Positions 58,881 through 64,000 of a stretch of 64,000 nt of DNA are shown one piece after another. Position numbers and translations under genes: made by a program. The stretch's first letter is position 1. Each line of letters begins with the position of its first letter. Source of the stretch: Simmondsia chinensis (lineage: Eukaryota; Streptophyta; Magnoliopsida; Caryophyllales; Simmondsiaceae); assembly GCA_018398585.1 (NCBI GenBank), contig JAGTTD010000005.1:37140750-37204749 (forward strand), read 5' to 3'. The notes beneath the pieces were generated by a model. The model was not told the DNA's origin, searched no databases, and saw only the letters and a program-made list of their open reading frames with translations.

Positions 58881-59069
58881 GCGGTTTTTAGTTTAAAAAA
58901 AAAAAAAAACCATTTGTTTATAACACAGGAAGCTACGATAAGAAAACATTATTATTAAAGTAATTATATGACTTGTAGCGAATAATAGTTATAAATTGTT
59001 GTGACATTAAATTTCTTTTCTCTGATCAAAAAAAAAATTTTTTTCTTGGGAATATTATTAACCTTAGGT

Positions 59070-59660
59070 CCTATTTGACGCTTGAAATTGGGGTTGAGAC
59101 TCGAATTGTGGCCTAGAATTTCAATTATGTGATACAGGATAAATAAGTTAATCACGTGTTAGACATGTGATTAAATAATATTTTAATAGTCTTATATTAA
59201 TGGTAATATATGTAATTTTCTCTTTTATTATGCAATTAGGATATTATTACTATTAATTAGGTTATTCCCCCTCCCCCATCTATAAATAGGGGGTAATAGT
59301 TGTAATGAGATGATTACGAATGAAATGAAATGAAGTTCTATCTCTCCCCCCAATTTCCCTTATCTTCTCTCTTAAACCTCTAATCCTATTTGAGCTCTAT
59401 CTAAATCTAACTTCCTTCACGCATCCTTGTTAAACCGCGTCTTCCCAGTGGTGGCGCCAAGGTTTAGTGACGCCAAGTACTCTTATTTTTCCCTTTCGCG
59501 ACCATTAAGCCTGGCTTTGGCTTCTCTCCAGGCCTGTGCTCTCCAAGCTCGTACTCTTTTGGCTGATGCTTCTTTAGCCGAGATGGCGGCTGCATCACTT
59601 GCAAAAATCATACATTTCAATTCTTTGGGGCAGGGGCAAGTAATTGCAATTCTATATTAA
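59070..59660 (+). mobile_element. Possible LTR with TATA box and leader
   Basis: CTATAAATAGGGGG at 59280 is a good TATA context, followed by a CT-rich leader. TGGTGGCGCC at 59450 may be a primer-binding site, then a short ORF. No second LTR was found, and a host promoter cannot be excluded. Confidence 0.35.
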
Positions 59661-59679
59661 CTTCATTGCATTGAATTTC

Positions 59680-60310
59680 AAAATGAACCTACTTAATTAA
59701 CTCAAACTCATAAGACTTAGAAACAACCTAAATTTGACCGGAACCTCGAAATTACCCAACTTGAATTATTTGAACCTTAAATGGCACAAATCAACTTAAT
59801 TCAAAGTTCGAAGTAACCCAACCCGATTAACCTGAAATACAAGATGACTTAATCCAAAAATTGAATGTGACGTAATCCAGCGGAACCTAAAGTTGAACTG
59901 ACCAGACCAAGTTGACCCAAAGCCTAATATGATCCCAATCCAAAATGATCCAACCCTTCTCAACCATAGCTTAAACTTGATATCTGACCCAAGATAACCC
60001 AAAATTTGAAATGATGCGACCCCTTTTTGACCTAAAACAAAGACAACTAGAAGTCCAAATGATCCAGTCAATTCAAAATTGGCCAATTCTAACCTGAATC
60101 CCGAAAAGACTTAACCTAATTAACTAAGCGTTCGAGGTGACTTGAATGGAAATGATCCGATGCAACTAGAACTTGACTTGATTTGACTCAAAGCTCGATT
60201 AACTGAAGCTCAAAGTGAGTAGATCAAACAAAAATCCAATTCTAGCTAATTCAAAACTCGAAATGATTCAACTCGATTAACCAAAAATACGTAATGACTT
60301 GAATCATTAT
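59680..60310. repeat. Degenerate CCAACCTGAnnTnACC periodic repeat
   Basis: Imprecise units of about 20-30 bp (AAAGTTGAACTGACC, AATATGATCCCAATCC, AACCCGATTAACC). It reads like the inverse of the 21570-22190 block. No gene is seen. Confidence 0.45.
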
Positions 60311-60599
60311 AAAATTATAGTTCCAACCTCTAATTCCTTTGATTGACCAAATAATGGATTTAAATTCCACCAGAATTTCAATTCCACCAGTATTAAAATA
60401 GAAATTGTAATTCTATAGTTAATTTTTAATTCCATATGCCAAACAAAGCTAAATCGTATTGCTGCGACTGTTGGAGGGTGGCAAGGCACTTGGCAGAAAT
60501 TGGTGTTCCACTCGTATATCGCTCTTTCTCCATCAATACACTTATGAATCAATAAAATTTAGGCGATAAAATGTGTATGGGGAGTATTAAATTTCTTTT

Positions 60600-62640
60600 A
60601 TTAAATATTTTTATTATAAATTGTTTCGCAGGATAATGACTTGACAAAATCACGAAGTAAAGACGTACATGTTTGACACACTTGCAATCGCGAAAGGAAA
60701 TAATACATAGATATACACAACGAAATAAGAACACAAGATCTTTACGTGGTTCATATCCCAAAAAATTTGGTTGTAATCTAGGATTCCCTGTTTCTAGAGA
60801 AGTCTATCCACTATGAATGATTATATTACAAATTTTAGACCAATACATCAACACATGAACGAATCATCTCCAAGAATCTAGACTTTTAAGTCAGAAACCT
60901 TACATAAGATGAATGGATGTTAAGGATCTTCATAGTATAGCCATGGAAACGTACTCGGCGAAGGTGGATGATGCAAAACCTAAACTAGGGTTTCTTTGAA
61001 GAGCATATGGGAGAAGGAAAAAAGAAGGGCTAAGAGAGAAAGCACAAAAACTTGTTAAAAACGTACACAGCACATGAGTTACCATCACCCTTTTATATCC
61101 AAGTCCCTCAATTCGTGTCGACCCCTGCATGGCGCTATCTCTGCCATTCGCATCATTGCATCTAAAGGCTGATAATAACCCAAAGAAACACAATGTAGGT
61201 CATCTCTATGTTGACATGTGTCTCTGAGAGGTATGATGGATGAATGACGCGTGTCCCTTTCAAGGATGAGTCATTAGGGTTACATAGAGGCACGAGCAAG
61301 CGGTCAAGGACACGGGCAAGCAATTTTCCTAAAGGGTCAAGGGAAAAAGGGCCATGGACCAAATCTTTCCAAAATTGAAAATCAGAACGGAAAAGCATCC
61401 AGTTTTCCAAATACTTACATGAATGTTACCGACTACATCAACTTAAACCTTCCTCATGAAATGTGTCATTTTTGGCTAAATCTTATTCAAAGTTATGCGT
61501 TTTACTCTCAATTCTTTAGAACTTAACCTAATTGTAAGTATTTTCAGATAATAATTTAGTGTATATAGGAACCAAATATAACAATTCTTCACCTAGGTTA
61601 CTATATAGGCTAACTACTAGATAGACTCTAGTAACAAGGAGTAATTGAATCCTGGTTTCTACCAGTATTTCATTTGCTTTGAACTAAGTTGATACACTTC
61701 ACCAACTTATCCAAAGTCACAACCTTGGTAGCCATATCAGAAAGATTATCATAAGTTTGAGATTTCTGCAAGCCAACTCTGTTATTATCTAGCCATTCTC
61801 TAACAAAATTCCACCTAATGGCTAGATATTTGGTGCGGTCATGATACATGGGTTTCTTACGTAGTTCTAGGGGAGACCGACCATCGATATATGTCAGAGG
61901 TATACCTAGGCCTAGGTTTATTGAATCTACTAGCCCACTAAGCCAAATGCCCTCCTTAATTCAGTTAGGTCTAGAAATTTACTTTAGTAGTCAAAGCCGT
62001 CAACTGAATCCGAGACTTCCAGCTTATAGCTCCACCATTCATAATTAGCAGGTATGCACTTGTAGACTTTCTCTTATCAAAGTCTCCACAATAGTCGCTA
62101 TCAGCATAACCTACAAGTTTACGGTGTGACTCTACTTTTCCAAAAGTGAGTCCTAATCTGGTAGAGCCTTTTAGGTGTCAGCATAGCCCCATTCCAGTTT
62201 TCTTTTCACTATAGCCATATACCTAGACAAAATGCTCATTGGGTAGGGCAAGTTTGGCCTAGTACAGGTCATTTCATACATAACTGAGCTGATGATATTT
62301 GCATAGAGAACCTTAGCCATTTGTTGTTTTCTGGGTCATCTTAGGTGATTATTCTACAAAAAGTTTGCGATGACTAGCTTTGAGCATCTTGACTGGCTTG
62401 CAGTCAAACATATTAAACCTTTTTAGAACTTTTTCAAGAGAATTTTGTTGAGACAAGTGAATTGTTTTTAAAGTTCGGTTTTGTTGAATCCCGTTTCTAG
62501 TAGCCTTTTATCCTGTCCTAAATCTTTCATGTCAAAACTCTCATTAACATATCTTTCAACTTATTAATTTCAGTTAAAAATTTACTGGCTAAAAGCATAT
62601 CATCAACATATATCAGAAAGTATATTACAACATCAACATA
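60600..62640 (-). mobile_element. Copia-3 fragment: reverse transcriptase end, RNase H and 3' LTR
   Basis: The minus strand from about 62630 encodes a YVDDML block, then TCTRPNLPYPMS near 62260. RNase H text follows (IKEGIWLSGL-like, YIDGRSPLEL, YLAIR) to about 61650, with many stops. An LTR begins at 61583 with TGTTATATTTGG, like the Copia-1 LTR. Its body contains GGATATAAAAGGG (TATA-like) near 61097 and GAACCACGTAAAGATCTTG near 60755. The lower LTR border is uncertain. The family is related to Copia-1. Confidence 0.78.
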
Positions 62641-62660
62641 ACTTTAAGGGTACTAATATA

Positions 62661-63247
62661 TACAACAACAACAGCAGCAGTAGCCTAGTGCCTCAAAGGG
62701 CTCCCACATCAGCAGGATCTGGGGGGGTAAATGTATGCAGACTTCGCCCTTCCGGGGCTGCCCTGAAGAGAGGCTGTTTCCAAGGACCTCCAACCTGATA
62801 AGCTAGTTAGCACCAATGACGCCTTGCAGCCTGGCATCAAGAGAGCAAATAAGCATATAAGTAGGGCAAAATTAGGTAAATAATAGGAAGAGAAATAGAT
62901 AGTAAACAGATAGTCAATCAAGAAAATAGAATATACAAAAGTGCGCCGAATCTGGACTACCCTAAGGCCTAGAACACTAGTGATAGCAAAAAAGGACGGA
63001 GTACCCTACTCTAGGGCGCTACATCTGCTACTCCTATGCTAGCCCTCCATTGGGCTCTATCTAAGGCCATCTTCTCCCAAATGTTTAGGTGGGTAAGGTC
63101 TTGTTTGATTGTCTCAAGCCATCTCTTCTTTGGCCTACCTCTCCCTCTCCTACCTAGCGTCATACAGGGCTGCTCACATCCCCTGATTGGAGTAGTGCTC
63201 AGTCTTCTCCTAACATATCCAAACCACCTCAAACGTTGCTCCCTTAA
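62661..63247 (-). mobile_element. RTE-type LINE 3' end with best-preserved C-terminus
   Basis: The minus strand 63232-63011 encodes MRWFGYVRRRLSTTP, GRRGRGRPKKRWLETI and LDRAQWRASIGVADVAP, the C-terminal signature of plant RTE-clade proteins. It then runs through a 3' UTR into the Angio-type tail at 62661-62800. A 17-bp duplication TTAAGGGTACTAATATA (62644-62660; one mismatch at 63248-63264) bounds it. No endonuclease or reverse transcriptase remains. Confidence 0.9.
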
Positions 63248-63490
63248 TTAAGGGTACTAAAATATAATTTACCCAAATTATTTTACAAAATATGTGAATT
63301 AAAAATTTAATACACTAAATTACGGGTCCTAATATGTAATTTACCCAAATTTTAATTATGAAACTTATTAATATTAATAAATGAGGCTTTAAAACTAGTA
63401 CCCTAAAATATGATACCCCTATAATTTTAGGCTTTAAATAATCGCTTAAATTGCTTGGAGTTATGTTTGAGCTTGAGGTGCAATATGCAA

Positions 63491-63742
63491 CCACCATAAC
63501 AACAACAAACCCAATACTTCAAGGGCTCCCACTTAGGCGGGATCTGGGAGGGGTGGATGTACGCAGCCTTATCTTTTCAAAGTGTAACCCTACAAAGAGG
63601 CTATTTCCGAGGACCCCCAACCTTATAGGGTTGGCAACATAAGAACTTCTCAGGAGGTTACCATCCTAGTACTACTCTCATTTAAATACACTTAATTTTA
63701 AAATTTTAATAAAATTCGGTGCATTATGCGCCTTTATTGGAA
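63491..63742 (-). mobile_element. 5S-headed SINE, copy F
   Basis: The minus strand has the 5S order with heavy C-to-T-type decay (AGTGTATTTAAATGAGAGTAGTACTAGGATGG, shortened here to its start AGTGTATTTAAATG), then the Angio-type tail. CAATATGCAA (63481-63490) and CAATGTGCAA (63743-63752) form a 10-bp duplication with one mismatch. The decayed CpG sites fit an old, methylated copy. Confidence 0.82.
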
Positions 63743-63752
63743 CAATGTGCAA

Positions 63753-64000
63753 GGTATTATTAAACAATCATCAATGTAGGTTGAGAAGTCAAAGTAACTT
63801 TGTTTGACACAAAAAAAAGAAAAGAAAAGAAAAGAAAAAGATGTTAACCTGAGCCGCCGGCCACCACTATTATGCGCCTTAATTGGCACGAATATTCGAG
63901 GTCCAACTGCCGACACCACAAATGCATGGCTGCTGTTTGTCGCGCTCCCACTGCTGGCGCGTGCGCCAAAGTACCTGCAATGTAGGCCCGTTAATAAAAT
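63753..64000. other. Window end, nothing assigned
   Basis: An AAAGA-rich tract lies at 63808-63840. A GC-richer stretch follows (63850-63975) without recognisable coding or RNA structure. Confidence 0.5.

Overview
This is nuclear DNA of a flowering plant. The evidence is AT-rich intergenic sequence, two intron-rich plant genes, Copia, L1 and RTE retroelements of plant type, hAT and Mutator-like transposons, and many copies of a SINE tail that resembles the Au/Angio-domain of angiosperm SINEs. No species can be named from the sequence alone. Nothing bacterial or organellar was seen: there is no CRISPR array, no operon and no intact rRNA or tRNA gene.

Two apparently intact host genes lie in tandem on the minus strand. 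RRP46, an RNA-exosome core subunit, has 8 exons between 32907 and 23793 and includes a 21-nt microexon. ADCL (aminodeoxychorismate lyase, also annotated as D-amino-acid transaminase) has 5 exons between 20590 and 13943. In both genes every junction keeps phase with GT..AG borders, giving 243 and 392 residues. Their introns are swollen by SINEs, MITEs and LTR relics. A third coding relic at 47.2-48.1 kb is a broken ankyrin/ITN1-type PGG-domain fragment with no ankyrin repeats.

Most of the rest is nested mobile DNA. 0-4 kb: SINEs, an RTE 3' end and two copies of an unclassified poly(A) retroposon. 4-9 kb: an LTR relic, MITEs and an L1 LINE. 10-11.1 kb: a Mutator-like foldback element with a 10-bp duplication. 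12-23 kb: ADCL with hAT-derived relics, and a Mutator-like MITE just upstream of it. 23-33 kb: RRP46. 33.6-34.4 kb: an RTE end split by a solo LTR. 35.8-40.3 kb: a hAT transposon with 8-bp duplication inside a tRNA-derived SINE. 40.4-47.1 kb: a Copia element with 1.2-kb LTRs inside a small LTR relic. 48.1-48.9 kb: an RTE end inside a MITE. 50-57.3 kb: a Harbinger/Tourist-like element, a minisatellite and a 3.1-kb internally deleted Copia. 60.6-62.6 kb: a Copia 3' fragment. 62.6-63.7 kb: another RTE end and SINE.

The most striking signal is a SINE family of about 220-255 bp. Its 5' head is close to a complete 5S rRNA and its 3' tail is shared with the RTE-type LINE ends in the same window. Six headed copies, three tail-only or chimeric copies and four RTE ends are present, most with target-site duplications. 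The simplest reading is a 5S-derived SINE mobilised by an RTE LINE.
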